Assembly: GCA_024707265.1 (NCBI GenBank)
Contig: JANQAB010000003.1
Location: 682,001 to 746,000, forward strand
DNA: 64,000 nt
Reading direction: 5' to 3'
Source: Sporocytophaga sp.
GTDB taxonomy: Bacteria > Bacteroidota > Bacteroidia > Cytophagales > Cytophagaceae
Shown here one piece after another: positions 29,092-38,893 of the stretch. The notes below the pieces were generated by a model that searched no databases, was not told the origin of the DNA, and worked only from the letters and a program-made list of their open reading frames with translations. The translations under genes and the position numbers were made by a program. The first letter of the stretch is position 1, and every line of letters starts with the position of its first letter.

Positions 29092-29943
29092 ATGGTGCAA
29101 TTACAAGATTTCAAATCCATCGTTTCAAAATACAAGGTCATATTTTTTGATGCATTTGGAGTTTTGAAAAATTACAAGGGTTTGATACCAGGCATAGAAC
29201 ACACTTTTAATTATCTCCAGGAACAGAATAAAGACTACTTTATTCTCACCAATGATGCATCCAGAAGTCCTGCACAGCTTGCCGAATCATACCATAAGCT
29301 GGGACTTTTTGCAATCACTCCTGATAGAATAATTTCATCCGGAATGCTGGCTAAAGAATATCTTGACCTTAAAGTCAGCCATGGCACCGTAGCTTATCTT
29401 GGAACTGAAAACTCTGCTCATTATATAGAAAGATCTGGACTAAAAACCTTACCAATCAGCCAGCTTGAACTTGATAATATTGCAGAAGTGAATGCTCTTG
29501 TATTGCTTGATGATGAAGGTTTCGACTGGAATAAGGATTTGAATAAAACTATAAACCTGCTTCGTAACAGAAATATTCCTGTGATAGTCGCTAACACAGA
29601 TACAACTTATCCTGTCTCTCAATCACAGGTTGCCATTGCTATAGGGGGAGTTGCTGAATTGATTGAAAATGTTGTCGGAAAGAAATTTATCAGATTTGGA
29701 AAACCAGACTCGCAGCTTTTCAACTTTGCATTTGAACATGCTTGCAACAATTGCCTGGTAGATAAAAATGATATACTAATGGTTGGAGATACCCTGCATA
29801 CTGATATAATGGGCGGAAACAAATTTGGCTTCGACACTGCATTAATACTTACCGGAATAACTCAGCCAGAAATGGCGGAACAATATATCAGAAGTACAGG
29901 CATTATTCCAACATATATTTGTGAATCAGCCGTTATCAGATAA
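29092..29943 (+). CDS. HAD-IIA-type hydrolase (NagD-like) with altered motif I
   Basis: The 283-residue protein is a HAD superfamily member with the cap type IIA. Motif I is FFDAFGVL; the phosphatase consensus DxD is D-A-F here, so the second Asp is replaced by Phe. Motif II/III are seen as FILTNDASRS and GKPDSQLF, and motif IV as MVGDTLHTDIMGG. The missing acid is a feature of haloacid dehalogenases and a few HAD-IIA subgroups, so it may not act as an ordinary phosphatase. Third gene of the GS-like/kinase-like cluster. Confidence 0.8.
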   Translation: MVQLQDFKSIVSKYKVIFFDAFGVLKNYKGLIPGIEHTFNYLQEQNKDYFILTNDASRSPAQLAESYHKLGLFAITPDRIISSGMLAKEYLDLKVSHGTVAYLGTENSAHYIERSGLKTLPISQLELDNIAEVNALVLLDDEGFDWNKDLNKTINLLRNRNIPVIVANTDTTYPVSQSQVAIAIGGVAELIENVVGKKFIRFGKPDSQLFNFAFEHACNNCLVDKNDILMVGDTLHTDIMGGNKFGFDTALILTGITQPEMAEQYIRSTGIIPTYICESAVIR

Positions 29944-29957
29944 AAACAGTTTTTTTT

Positions 29958-30497
29958 ATGATTAAAGGATTTTTTAGTATTTGTATTTTATTAGCGGCTC
30001 TTTTTCCGACAAAAAGCAAACAATCAATTACAGTTAAAATTGTTCAAATCCCACCAACTAACATTAAAGTGATCAATTGTGTAATTAAAAACGGACCAAA
30101 AATTTCTCCGACATATGAAAAAGCTGTATGTACCGAGCTGGTAATTGGAATACTTAAAAACTTCATAAAACTCTCAGTAGAAGACAAAAAGAGAATTCGC
30201 ATCATTTCCAATGGAAACATTTATCTGTTGAGATTAACCAATTCTCCCATACCCAAGGGCGTATATTACGCACTTACTGAAAACGGAAAAGGAATACCCA
30301 TAAACACACTAGAAGAAGTTCAGCCCGGAGACTTTGTACAATTCTGGACAATAACCTGGGGGCATTGTGGTATTGTTAAAAGTATTGACATTGCCAATAA
30401 AACGATGGAACTATATTCTTCCTTTCCTTCTACTGGAGGTTATGGAATTCAGACATTTGATATTCCTCCTGAATGCTACTTTGTAAGACTTAAGTAG
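29958..30497 (+). CDS. Secreted NlpC/P60- or CHAP-like cysteine peptidase/amidase
   Basis: The 179-residue protein has a signal peptide and then two motifs that match the NlpC/P60/CHAP superfamily: a Cys preceding a helix (YEKAVCTELVIGIL) and GDFVQFW...WGHCGIV with the catalytic His. The order Cys...His is right for that fold. It begins 14 nt after the HAD gene, so it may be in the same transcript. It could cleave peptidoglycan or another amide. The match is by motif only. Confidence 0.5.
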   Translation: MIKGFFSICILLAALFPTKSKQSITVKIVQIPPTNIKVINCVIKNGPKISPTYEKAVCTELVIGILKNFIKLSVEDKKRIRIISNGNIYLLRLTNSPIPKGVYYALTENGKGIPINTLEEVQPGDFVQFWTITWGHCGIVKSIDIANKTMELYSSFPSTGGYGIQTFDIPPECYFVRLK

Positions 30498-31008
30498 AAA
30501 AAAATTCCTTCAACCTTTAAGGGTATTAAAGGAACAAAATTTCGCCCTTAAACAATGTAAAAATTTCTTATACAGTTACCTGATAAATGAACTTTTATTA
30601 TTTGATAAAATCTGCCTTATGAGTCAGGCTATTTAATTCAACCTTTGTTTTGCTAGATCCCCAGCACCTTCGATCAAGTTCTTAATTAGATATAAGAAGA
30701 GCTATTTGAATAGCGGAGCTTATTTAAAGTTCATGAAGTACTAAAAGAAAATTAGTCACTTTTGAACATGCATATACATAATTTGTTTTCAATTAAGAAG
30801 CTTTATTTATTCTTTAATAAAAGAAGATAAATAAAAAACTGAATGCTGTATTTGAAAAAATAATATTAGCAATGTTCGCTTCGTGAATACTAAATTAGGG
30901 TGAGCCGTATTGTGGAAGCAATGGACTTCCTTTAAACAAAATAAGTCTTAGTATATGTTCTTAAGAAGAACGTAGAACTATAAAAGGGACTGCTAAAAGT
31001 AAAGTTTG
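30498..31008. other. Non-coding stretch
   Basis: No convincing coding sequence is seen on either strand in these 511 bases. There is a 7-bp hairpin right after the preceding gene (30514-30532), a small inverted repeat (30957-30971), and AT-rich sequence that may contain the promoter of the small gene at 31009. Confidence 0.5.
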
Positions 31009-31404
31009 ATGTCAAAGAAAAAGGAAAATGCAAAAGCAGAAGATCTTTCTGACCATGAAGAACAATCCAATGCTCAGGGCGAAACGGATAATGAGTCCGA
31101 TATGACTCTGAAGGTTCCTTCATTAAAAGCCGGAAGGGTCAGCATGGATGCTGAAAATTTAAAATTTTCTATTTCTGTTAAAGCCCAGCTTTCTAATTTC
31201 TCAAATATAGAAATCGGAACAGACATTCATATTGATAAAATAAAGCTGGATGTGGATTCACTTGAGGCAGAAGCTCTTTTTACAGCAAAACTAAAAAAGA
31301 TTGAAACTATCTTTATCAAAGCACTTGAGTCACTCGATAAAAATCCGGAATTAAGAAATTGTAATAACCACAAGTCAGATAGGGAACGGGAAGAAGAAAA
31401 TTAA
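31009..31404 (+). CDS. Small charged protein of unknown function
   Basis: The 131-residue protein starts with an acidic, low-complexity tail (residues 1-30), followed by an amphipathic beta/alpha segment (LKAGRVSMDAENLKFSISVKA, then VDSLEAEALFTAKLKKIE) and ends with a helix (IFIKALESLDKNPEL). I know no named family for it. The ATG at 31009 is preferred over a TTG one codon upstream. It is followed by a second small gene. Confidence 0.55.
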   Translation: MSKKKENAKAEDLSDHEEQSNAQGETDNESDMTLKVPSLKAGRVSMDAENLKFSISVKAQLSNFSNIEIGTDIHIDKIKLDVDSLEAEALFTAKLKKIETIFIKALESLDKNPELRNCNNHKSDREREEEN

Positions 31405-31468
31405 TTATTGAATAATTAGTTATATCTGATGAACTGAGATATTATACTGGCATAATAATAATAAGGGC

Positions 31469-31715
31469 ATGAAAAAGTCAGAAAAAAGGTAAGCAAAAAA
31501 CTTCTGATGTAATCATATATGCGAAGGCAAAAATGAAATGTGTACATCTTATTCAATCAAGCAAAGTAGAGGTTAATCAATACTGTAACATTGATCATGA
31601 AAAAGAGAATGAAATAACTCGCACTAATGTGCCTGGTGAAATGCAAGATGGGAAAGATTATTATGATGCTATAGTTGCTACAAAAAGAGGAGTGTCTATA
31701 AAAGAATCAAATTGA
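31469..31715 (+). CDS. Small hypothetical protein (possible frame disruption near the start)
   Basis: From the ATG at 31469 the reading is MKKSEKR and then a stop. If one A is removed from the A6 run at 31482-31487 the frame continues as GKQKTSDVIIYAKAKMKCVHL and ends at 31715, giving 81 residues. The unrepaired alternative is a 60-residue protein from the ATG at 31533. A RAG-like pattern (ATAAGGG) precedes the 31469 start. The protein is charged and has no recognised domain. Confidence 0.4.
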
Positions 31716-31874
31716 CATTCAGCTTCTATTACAAAATTTAATACAGTTATAAATGGACCTATCCTTGTGTTTTTCCTGAAGAGATAAGAATACTGCTTTT
31801 TTGATACCTCTCTAAGACGTAGGTTATTCGTTGGACTCTGCCAAATCATCATAATACCACACATGACACAAAAA

Positions 31875-31898
31875 ATGCCTGATGTTTCCATCAGGCAT
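31875..31898 (-). terminator. Intrinsic terminator of dnaA
   Basis: A 10-bp perfect stem (31875-31884 with 31889-31898) with a tttc loop is followed on the minus strand by five T residues. It lies 35 bp after the dnaA stop codon. Confidence 0.85.
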
Positions 31899-31933
31899 CT
31901 CAGTATATTAAAAAGTAACCCTAAAAATTCAAA

Positions 31934-33361
31934 TTAAGCAGCTTTCAACTTCAGTTTTTTAATTAACTCCTGCATGGTTGCATTGAACTTTCTGTCAGTG
32001 TCCATTAAGTCGTTTACTGATGTTAAAGCATGTATAACGGTACTGTGATCTCTGTTTCCAAAATGGAAACCGATTGATTTCAATGAAAGGTTAGTATATT
32101 CTTTTGCAAAATACATAGCAACCTGTCTTGCTATCACAATCTCTCTCTTTCTTGTTTTCGCTTTAAGAGAATCAACAGTCACGTTGAAGAATTCGGCAAC
32201 AAATTTCTGGATATAATCTATACCCACTTCCGATTCTATGTTTTGAACTATGCTCTGCAGTGTCTGCTTCGCAAGTTCAAGATCAATTTCTTTCTGAGTT
32301 AAAGAAGATTGTGCAATCAAAGAGATTAATACACCTTCTAACTCTCTTACGTTGGTATCTATACTGTAAGCAAGGTACTCAACAACGCTGTCAGAGATTT
32401 CTACACCTTCAGACTGCATCTTTTTGCGAATGATCGCAATTCTTGTTTCAAAATCAGGCTGCTGCAGATCTGCAGTTAAACCCCATTTGAATCTGGATAA
32501 TAATCTTTCCTGTAATCCTTTCAAATCTTTTGGCGGGCAGTCGCTCGTCATAATGATTTGCTTACCTGATTGGTGCAGGTGGTTAAAGATATGGAAAAAT
32601 ATCTCCTGAGTTTTTTCTTTACCAGACAGGAATTGTACATCGTCTATTACCAGTACATCTACCTGAAGGTAGAAATTAGCAAACTCCTGGGTATTGTTGT
32701 TTTTAATTGCATCAAGAAATTGATTCGTAAATTTCTCTGATGATACATAAAGAACAAATTTGTCAGGACTGTTTTGCTTAATTCTGTTTCCTATTGCCTG
32801 TACAAGGTGGGTTTTACCTAAACCTACACCTCCGTAGATCATCAATGGATTGAAAGATGTTACTCCCGGTTTGTTAGCAACTGCATACCCGGCCGAACGC
32901 GCAAGTCTGTTACAATCTCCCTCAATAAACGTGTCAAAAGTATAGTTTACATTTAACTGTGAACTGAACGAAAACCTATCCAGCCCTTTTAAATCAAACG
33001 GACTCTTAACGGTCTGAGGAGCGTTATAATTTACATTTTTTGCATTACCATTCGGTTTTCCCTGAACCTGGTTCACAAAAGATTTGGATTGCTCTGATTC
33101 TTTTTCCATCATCAGAGAATATTCCAGCCTTCCGTCAGCGCCCAGTTCAGTATCAATCGCTCTCCTTAAAACCTGAACATAATGCTCTTCAAGCCATTCA
33201 TAAAAAAACTGACTAGGAACCTGAATTGTCAAAACGTCATTCTGTAACATTACTGGGATTATAGGTTCGAACCAAGTTTTAAAACTCTGCTCGCCTACAC
33301 TCTCCTTAATGATACGGAGACAGTTGTTCCACACTGTTTTACAGTCTTTTACAATTAGCAT
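31934..33361 (-). CDS. dnaA: Chromosomal replication initiator DnaA
   Basis: DnaA binds the origin and melts DNA in the ATP form. The 475-residue protein has an N-terminal interaction domain (about 1-90), a variable linker, the AAA+ domain with Walker A GGVGLGKTH and Walker B VLVIDDVQFL, and the C-terminal DNA-binding domain with RDHSTVIHAL. The upstream 290 bp (33362-33652) shared with mutA is AT-rich. I see no cluster of DnaA boxes there, so an origin at this spot is not evident. Confidence 0.97.
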   Translation of the reverse strand: MLIVKDCKTVWNNCLRIIKESVGEQSFKTWFEPIIPVMLQNDVLTIQVPSQFFYEWLEEHYVQVLRRAIDTELGADGRLEYSLMMEKESEQSKSFVNQVQGKPNGNAKNVNYNAPQTVKSPFDLKGLDRFSFSSQLNVNYTFDTFIEGDCNRLARSAGYAVANKPGVTSFNPLMIYGGVGLGKTHLVQAIGNRIKQNSPDKFVLYVSSEKFTNQFLDAIKNNNTQEFANFYLQVDVLVIDDVQFLSGKEKTQEIFFHIFNHLHQSGKQIIMTSDCPPKDLKGLQERLLSRFKWGLTADLQQPDFETRIAIIRKKMQSEGVEISDSVVEYLAYSIDTNVRELEGVLISLIAQSSLTQKEIDLELAKQTLQSIVQNIESEVGIDYIQKFVAEFFNVTVDSLKAKTRKREIVIARQVAMYFAKEYTNLSLKSIGFHFGNRDHSTVIHALTSVNDLMDTDRKFNATMQELIKKLKLKAA

Positions 33362-33652
33362 AATTAAAGGGTTTTTGAAAAAATCGTCCTCCTTGATTTT
33401 GGAGGGGAGACAAATTTGTAAAAAAAATAATTAACAAAAAAATGAAATGAGGACTTGACTTTTTCATATCCTTCAGGGCTTGTAAATTACGAAATATACC
33501 CTTGAATATTCTTAAAATAAAGCAATAAATTCTTTTAAATATACAACAATCAAAATGTTACTACATGTAAAATTAGACGTAAAAAACGAATGATTTTATA
33601 ATCTTTTTCTCCCTAAGTTGATTTTTTTAATAGCTTTAAAAAAAAAGAACCT

Positions 33653-34780
33653 GTGGAACATTCAACGTCTCTAAACAGCCTATTCCAAAAAACAGATAAA
33701 AACCTGTGGATCAACAAAATAAAAGCAGAATTAAAGCTTCAGGATCTTAATTCTTTAGTCTGGAATACAGGGCTAAATATAAATATCGAACCATTTTATA
33801 CCAAAGCAGATTTAAGCCGTATAAAGGTGTCATTTTTTGACAAAAATTTTGGCAATTGGAAAGTGGTCTATAAAATCAATTTCGTGGACTTAAATTCCCT
33901 TAAAAAAGAAATTGAAAAATCAAAAAAATTCAATGCAGATCATATAGAAATTTCAATCCGGGATAGCAAAAGTTTTAGTTTGAGTTCTATCAAAGAATTA
34001 TTAAAAGACCTTTCATTTACCATTGAAATCTCTGAGAGTGGGCAAAAAGAAATTTGGGGAAATATCCCATCTGGCAGTTTTTTAAATCTCTGTTCCAACA
34101 CTTATTTAAAAGAAAAGGATGATATCATCCATAATTTGTCCAAAACGTTTTTAAAAAACGATTCAACAAGTTCTTTTTTAGGAATTTCTGAGCCAAATGA
34201 GGACCCTGGAACTGAATTAGCTGATTCTCTTGCCAGAGCTGTTGAATATTTTGATCTCCTCACAGAAAAGGGAATCTCCGAAGCAGTCATATTATCCAAT
34301 ATTCATTTTCATACGTCCATTGGTGAAAACTTTATCATAGAAATATCCAAACTGAGAGCTTTCCGATCTCTTTGGAATAAATTAAAGGCACTTCTTCTGC
34401 CTGGAAATTCAGTTTATACAAATTTTCATTCAGAACTGATTCCATCAAAGTCATCTGTTAAAAGTGAAAATGATGAAATGATTGCCAATACTGTTCAGTT
34501 TGCAGCTGCGATTCTAGGTAATTCTGATTTTATTAAAATAAACAGCCAAACATCATCGACTGATTCCGTTGCGGAAGAGTTTTATCAAAGAGTACGTTTA
34601 AATATTGCTCATATATTAAGAGAAGAATCTTTTATGGATAAAGTTATGGATCCATTAGCCGGTTCTTACCTCATAGAAACTGTTACTTCAAAAATAAGCG
34701 AAATAGCCTGGGAGAAATTTAAAGCAATTGAAGAGACAGGTGGTTATTCGGAAGCAAAACGTAAAAGAGCAGTCAAATAA
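33653..34780 (+). CDS. mutA: Methylmalonyl-CoA mutase small subunit (short form)
   Basis: MutA is the non-catalytic partner of the B12 enzyme that interconverts methylmalonyl-CoA and succinyl-CoA. The 375-residue protein has [20 protein letters not shown] at the N-terminus and the TIM-barrel part, ending shortly after [12 protein letters not shown] and EETGGYS. It lacks the degenerate B12-binding domain of about 600-residue MutA proteins; short beta subunits of this kind occur in Bacteroidota. A GTG at 33653 is the only start near the conserved N-terminus. mutB starts 4 nt after its stop. Confidence 0.87.
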   Translation: MEHSTSLNSLFQKTDKNLWINKIKAELKLQDLNSLVWNTGLNINIEPFYTKADLSRIKVSFFDKNFGNWKVVYKINFVDLNSLKKEIEKSKKFNADHIEISIRDSKSFSLSSIKELLKDLSFTIEISESGQKEIWGNIPSGSFLNLCSNTYLKEKDDIIHNLSKTFLKNDSTSSFLGISEPNEDPGTELADSLARAVEYFDLLTEKGISEAVILSNIHFHTSIGENFIIEISKLRAFRSLWNKLKALLLPGNSVYTNFHSELIPSKSSVKSENDEMIANTVQFAAAILGNSDFIKINSQTSSTDSVAEEFYQRVRLNIAHILREESFMDKVMDPLAGSYLIETVTSKISEIAWEKFKAIEETGGYSEAKRKRAVK

Positions 34781-34784
34781 AATT

Positions 34785-36920
34785 ATGAAACCAGACTTTT
34801 CAAAAATACAGTACCATCAACTCCCTGATCCATCTTCTACAACAAATAAGGAGAAGGAAGTTTGGTTGACTTCAGAACAAATACCTGTAAAAAATCTATT
34901 TACCATTATAGACGGTGAAAGCTTTATCTATGATGATTATCCTGCAGGAAGCCCTCCTTTCCTTAGAGGGCCATATGCCAGCATGTATCTGGGAAAGCCC
35001 TGGACTATCCGCCAATATGCGGGTTTCTCCACAGCTGAAGAATCAAATGCTTTTTATAGAAGGAACCTGGCGGGAGGACAGAAAGGTTTATCAGTAGCAT
35101 TTGATCTTCCGACACATAGAGGATATGATTCTGATCATCCGAGAGTTACCGGAGATGTTGGAAAGGCTGGAGTAGCTGTTGATTCAGTCGAAGATATGAA
35201 AATACTCTTCGAAGGAATTCCTTTGGATCAGATGTCAGTCTCTATGACAATGAATGGTGCGGTTATCCCCATCTTAGCATTTTACATAGTTGCTGCGGAA
35301 GAACAAGGTGTGCCTCCGTCAAAGCTTAGCGGTACTATTCAAAATGATATATTAAAAGAGTTCATGGTAAGGAACACATATATATATCCTCCGCTTCCAT
35401 CCATGAAAATCATTGGGGACATTTTTGAATATACTTCTCGTCATATGCCTAAGTTTAACTCTATCAGCATAAGCGGTTATCATATGCAGGAAGCCGGAGC
35501 TACTGCAGATATTGAGCTTGCTTATACATTGGCAGATGGATTGGAATATGTTCGCACTGGCTTGAAAGCTGGTATCGACATTGACGACTTTGCACCAAGA
35601 CTTTCATTCTTCTGGGGAATAGGAATGAACTTCTTTATGGAGATCGCCAAGATGCGAGCCGGCCGTTATCTCTGGGCTAAGATGCTGAAAGAATTTAATC
35701 CGAAAAATGAAAAGTCACTTGCATTAAGAACACATTGTCAGACTTCCGGCTGGAGCCTGACAAGACAGGATCCTTTTAATAATATTACAAGAACCTGTAT
35801 TGAAGCCATGGCTGCAGTGCTTGGCCATACACAGTCATTACATACCAATGCACTTGATGAAGCACTTGCGCTGCCTACTGACTTTTCTGCTAAAATAGCA
35901 CGTGACACTCAACTATATCTTCAAAAGCACACAGATCTTTGTAAGTACATAGATCCATTCGGTGGCTCATACTATCTGGAATATCTGACAAATGAGCTTA
36001 TAGTTAAAGCTGAAAAACTCATCAGTGAAATTGAGGCTCATGGAGGAATGGCCAAATCAATAGAGGCTGGAATTCCACAAAGCAGAATAGATCAGGCAGC
36101 AGCAAGAAAACAAGCACGTATTGATTCTGGCCAGGATATCATAGTTGGAGTTAATAAATATGGTGTTGAAGAAGAAGGTAAACTTGATCTTCTTGAAGTA
36201 GACAACTCTCAGGTAAGAGAAAAACAAATTGACCGCCTTGCCAGAATCAAAGCCCAGCGAAACGAAAAAGAGGTACTTATTGCTTTGGATGCCATTACCA
36301 ATTGTGCTCAGGCAGGAAAAGGTAATCTTCTGGAACTAGCTATTGAAGCGGCAAGGAAAAGGGCCACATTAGGAGAAATATCAATGGCAATGGAAAAAGT
36401 TTTTGGAAGACATAAAGCTATGACTAGAACTACTTCAGGAATTTATGGAAGAGAATCTTCTGACACAGGCAACATGGACAAAGCTCGTGCACTTTCTGAT
36501 CAATTTGCTTCGATGGATGGAAGAAGGCCGAGAATTATAATTGGAAAACTTGGACAAGATGGTCACGACCGTGGAGCCAAAGTAATTGCAACAGCTTTTG
36601 CTGATCTGGGCTTTGACGTTGATCTTGCTCCTTTATTTCAGACACCTGAAGAACTTGCGCGCATGGGAGCTGAAAGTGATGTACATATAATAGGTGTATC
36701 AAGTCTTGCAGGTGGACATAAAACACTCATTCCCGAATTAATCGAAGCACTGAAAAAAATAGGAAGGGGTGATATAATGGTTGTTGCCGGAGGAATCATT
36801 CCACCGAAAGATTATGATTTTCTTTATGAGAAAGGAGTATCAGGAATCTTTGGACCGGGGACAGTTATTGCGATTGCTGCGCAGGATATACTTAAAAAAC
36901 TTATTAATGAAAATACTTAA
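34785..36920 (+). CDS. mutB: Methylmalonyl-CoA mutase large (catalytic) subunit
   Basis: MutB carries the coenzyme B12 and substrate sites. The 711-residue protein shows the catalytic TIM-barrel ([29 protein letters not shown]-like [24 protein letters not shown]) and a C-terminal cobalamin domain with the lower-ligand motif DGHDRG near residue 590. I chose the ATG at 34785, which follows mutA and starts the conserved N-terminus. It ends at a strong terminator. MeaB at 57620-58609 is its likely chaperone. Confidence 0.97.
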   Translation: MKPDFSKIQYHQLPDPSSTTNKEKEVWLTSEQIPVKNLFTIIDGESFIYDDYPAGSPPFLRGPYASMYLGKPWTIRQYAGFSTAEESNAFYRRNLAGGQKGLSVAFDLPTHRGYDSDHPRVTGDVGKAGVAVDSVEDMKILFEGIPLDQMSVSMTMNGAVIPILAFYIVAAEEQGVPPSKLSGTIQNDILKEFMVRNTYIYPPLPSMKIIGDIFEYTSRHMPKFNSISISGYHMQEAGATADIELAYTLADGLEYVRTGLKAGIDIDDFAPRLSFFWGIGMNFFMEIAKMRAGRYLWAKMLKEFNPKNEKSLALRTHCQTSGWSLTRQDPFNNITRTCIEAMAAVLGHTQSLHTNALDEALALPTDFSAKIARDTQLYLQKHTDLCKYIDPFGGSYYLEYLTNELIVKAEKLISEIEAHGGMAKSIEAGIPQSRIDQAAARKQARIDSGQDIIVGVNKYGVEEEGKLDLLEVDNSQVREKQIDRLARIKAQRNEKEVLIALDAITNCAQAGKGNLLELAIEAARKRATLGEISMAMEKVFGRHKAMTRTTSGIYGRESSDTGNMDKARALSDQFASMDGRRPRIIIGKLGQDGHDRGAKVIATAFADLGFDVDLAPLFQTPEELARMGAESDVHIIGVSSLAGGHKTLIPELIEALKKIGRGDIMVVAGGIIPPKDYDFLYEKGVSGIFGPGTVIAIAAQDILKKLINENT

Positions 36921-36923
36921 ATT

Positions 36924-36961
36924 AAAAGAGGCTGTCTTCAAAAGAAAAGACAGCCTCTTTT
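36924..36961. terminator. Bidirectional terminator between mutB and the CBM9-like gene
   Basis: A 15-bp perfect stem (36924-36938 with 36947-36961) with an 8-nt loop lies 3 bp after the mutB stop; T residues follow on both strands. It serves the two convergent genes. Confidence 0.9.
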
Positions 36962-36973
36962 GATTTAGAAAAA

Positions 36974-37759
36974 CTACTTTACAAGTTCCAGAGTTCCGAA
37001 CAAACCCGCATCAATCCAACCTCTGTTTTTATCTTCGCCTGGTATCTCCATTGATCCAACAAAATTCTCTCTGCCACCTGTTGTATCGTTGTCATTATAC
37101 GAAACCGCAAATCCTAATTTCTTTCCTTCTGTAAGTTTTACAGGTACGTTGTCTTCTCCGTCTTTGTAGGTATCATTAAATACTTTCATTCCGACTTCCC
37201 AAGTGTAAACGTTTCCATTCTTAGTTCTCTTGGTTTCCACATCTTTATTATATAAATGCGGTTTCTGATCTGGACCAATATCTACTGCATCATAATCCAA
37301 TGTTATGTGATAGGCAAAAGCATTGTGATTAAACTGATGGTTTCCACCTGATTTGTCTTCATCAATAAATAACTCCAGACAATCATCTTCCCACCAATCG
37401 TTGAATGGATCAGGTCTTTGGTCATTAAGAATTTCGTCTGTTATTTCAACCAGATAAAAGATTTTGTCTTCATTCCAAAGAATTTTATATCTGCCTGAAA
37501 AATCTTCCGGAGTGTAATCTCCCCCAAGCCATTTATATTTTAGAGGAGCCCATGTCGCTTTCTCCCAGCTCTTTTCATCTCCGTTACCATCTATTACTAT
37601 TTCTTCTGAAGTCTTATGAGCATTGTAATTCCCATCGCCAACACTATCTGCAGTTTCAGAACTGATCTTTTCTTCTGAATTGGCACCTGATTCAGGCTTT
37701 GTGCAAGAGAATAAAAACACCAGGACCTGAACCCAACAAAATAATTTTAGTTTTTGCAT
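36974..37759 (-). CDS. Lipoprotein with carbohydrate-binding module family 9-like domain
   Basis: The 261-residue protein has a lipoprotein signal peptide (lipobox LFSC, Cys at residue 19) and a CBM9-like domain starting near IDGNGDEKSWEKATW with the typical WEDDCLELFIDEDKS segment and later NRGWIDAGLFGTLEL. CBM9 modules bind sugars at chain ends; in lipoproteins of polysaccharide degraders they may be surface exposed. It has its own predicted promoter. It is convergent with mutB. Confidence 0.82.
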   Translation of the reverse strand: MQKLKLFCWVQVLVFLFSCTKPESGANSEEKISSETADSVGDGNYNAHKTSEEIVIDGNGDEKSWEKATWAPLKYKWLGGDYTPEDFSGRYKILWNEDKIFYLVEITDEILNDQRPDPFNDWWEDDCLELFIDEDKSGGNHQFNHNAFAYHITLDYDAVDIGPDQKPHLYNKDVETKRTKNGNVYTWEVGMKVFNDTYKDGEDNVPVKLTEGKKLGFAVSYNDNDTTGGRENFVGSMEIPGEDKNRGWIDAGLFGTLELVK

Positions 37760-37808
37760 GAATATTAAGTTTGTTTAAAAAGATTTTGATTCTTACTCTA
37801 TATGGAAA

Positions 37809-37839
37809 CAAATATAAAAAAAAATTAACTGGTGGCAAT
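37809..37839 (-). promoter_or_regulatory. Predicted promoter of the CBM9-like lipoprotein
   Basis: On the minus strand TATATTTG (plus 37809-37816) fits the -7 element. ATTG lies 19 bp upstream (plus 37836-37839), resembling the -33 TTTG. It lies 50 bp before the ATG. Confidence 0.5.
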
Positions 37840-37931
37840 GTCGCTTTAGTTGCTTACTTCATAAAAGAAATCAATAGTTTCAGGAAAAACTACAATCTAC
37901 AGTCCATTCAACATTTTAGACATAAATGAAA

Positions 37932-37957
37932 GCAGGCAGACTTCTCAGCCTGCCTGC
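37932..37957 (-). terminator. Intrinsic terminator of fabI
   Basis: An 8-bp GC-rich stem (37932-37939 with 37950-37957) with a 10-nt loop, followed on the minus strand by TTTCATTT, lies 28 bp after the fabI stop. Confidence 0.65.
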
Positions 37958-37984
37958 AAGATCTAATAATATATTTTCTATAAT

Positions 37985-38800
37985 TTACTTTTTGTTATAA
38001 AATGACTGAATGAACTCATCACTAAGGGCTGTGCAAGAAAAACCACCGTCATGGTATAAGTTCTGCATTGTAACTTTCTTCGTAAGATCTGAGAAAAGTG
38101 TAATGACATAATCAGCACATTCTTCAGCAGAAGCATTACCAAGTGGAGATAATTTTTCTGCAAAGTCCACAAATACATCAAAACCAGAGATTCCTTTACC
38201 TGCAGTAGTCATAGTAGGAGACTGCGAAACAGTATTTACCCTTACTTTTTTAGGTCCAAGTCGTAAACCATAACTTCTTGCTATAGATTCCAAAGCAGCT
38301 TTTGCTTCTGCCATATCATTATATCCCGGAACCGCTCTCTGTGCAGCAATATAGCTAAGCGCAACGATGGAAGCCCCTTCATTCAAAGCATCTTTTTTCT
38401 CCGCAATCTGCATGATCTTATGAAAAGAAAGAGCTGAGATATCAATAGTTTTAAGAAACCACTCATAGTTAAGATCTCCATAATCCTTCCCTTTTCGCAC
38501 GTTGGGGCTCATACCTATTGAATGAAGGATGAAATCAACTTTACCTCCTAAAGCTTCAAGAGATTTGGTAAACAGGTTTTCAAGATCTTCCAGAGATGTA
38601 GCATCAGCCGGAATGACCACTGCGCTACATTGTTCAGCCAGTTTATTGATCTCTCCCATTCTCATAGCTATGGGCGCATTGGTTAAAGTGAATGAAGCAC
38701 CTTCTTCATGTGCTTTTTCAGCAACTTTCCATGCTATGGAATTACTATCGAGTGCTCCGAATATGATTCCCTTTTTACCTTTTAAGAGATTATAAGCCAT
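37985..38800 (-). CDS. fabI: Enoyl-ACP reductase FabI
   Basis: FabI reduces trans-2-enoyl-ACP with NAD(P)H, the last step of the fatty acid elongation cycle. The 271-residue short-chain dehydrogenase fold has FGALDSNSIAWKVA at the nucleotide site and the catalytic Tyr150/Tyr160/Lys167 set (SYIAAQRAVPGYNDMAEAK). This spacing (Y-x6-K) identifies FabI. It is the likely only enoyl reductase here, though that cannot be seen from one window. Confidence 0.96.
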   Translation of the reverse strand: MAYNLLKGKKGIIFGALDSNSIAWKVAEKAHEEGASFTLTNAPIAMRMGEINKLAEQCSAVVIPADATSLEDLENLFTKSLEALGGKVDFILHSIGMSPNVRKGKDYGDLNYEWFLKTIDISALSFHKIMQIAEKKDALNEGASIVALSYIAAQRAVPGYNDMAEAKAALESIARSYGLRLGPKKVRVNTVSQSPTMTTAGKGISGFDVFVDFAEKLSPLGNASAEECADYVITLFSDLTKKVTMQNLYHDGGFSCTALSDEFIQSFYNKK

Positions 38801-38830
38801 TTTTTCTTTGTTTAATTAAAAATCAACTCG

Positions 38831-38861
38831 CAAAAATATTATTCTCCCGGATTCATTCAAA
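38831..38861 (-). promoter_or_regulatory. Predicted promoter of fabI
   Basis: The minus strand reads TTTG (plus 38858-38861), 19 bp, then TATTTTTG (plus 38831-38838). This is an exact match to the Bacteroidota -33/-7 form TTTG-N19-TAnnTTTG. The ATG is 30 bp downstream. Confidence 0.7.
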
Positions 38862-38893
38862 AATTCCAGGATAAATATCTTACATTTCTCCCT

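Noticed and set aside
33362-33652. Replication origin upstream of dnaA
   Set aside because: No group of DnaA boxes is visible in the AT-rich region.
34728-34784. mutA-mutB in-frame fusion by one deleted A
   Set aside because: The frame before mutB is open but not MutA-like, and separate subunits are the rule in Bacteroidota.
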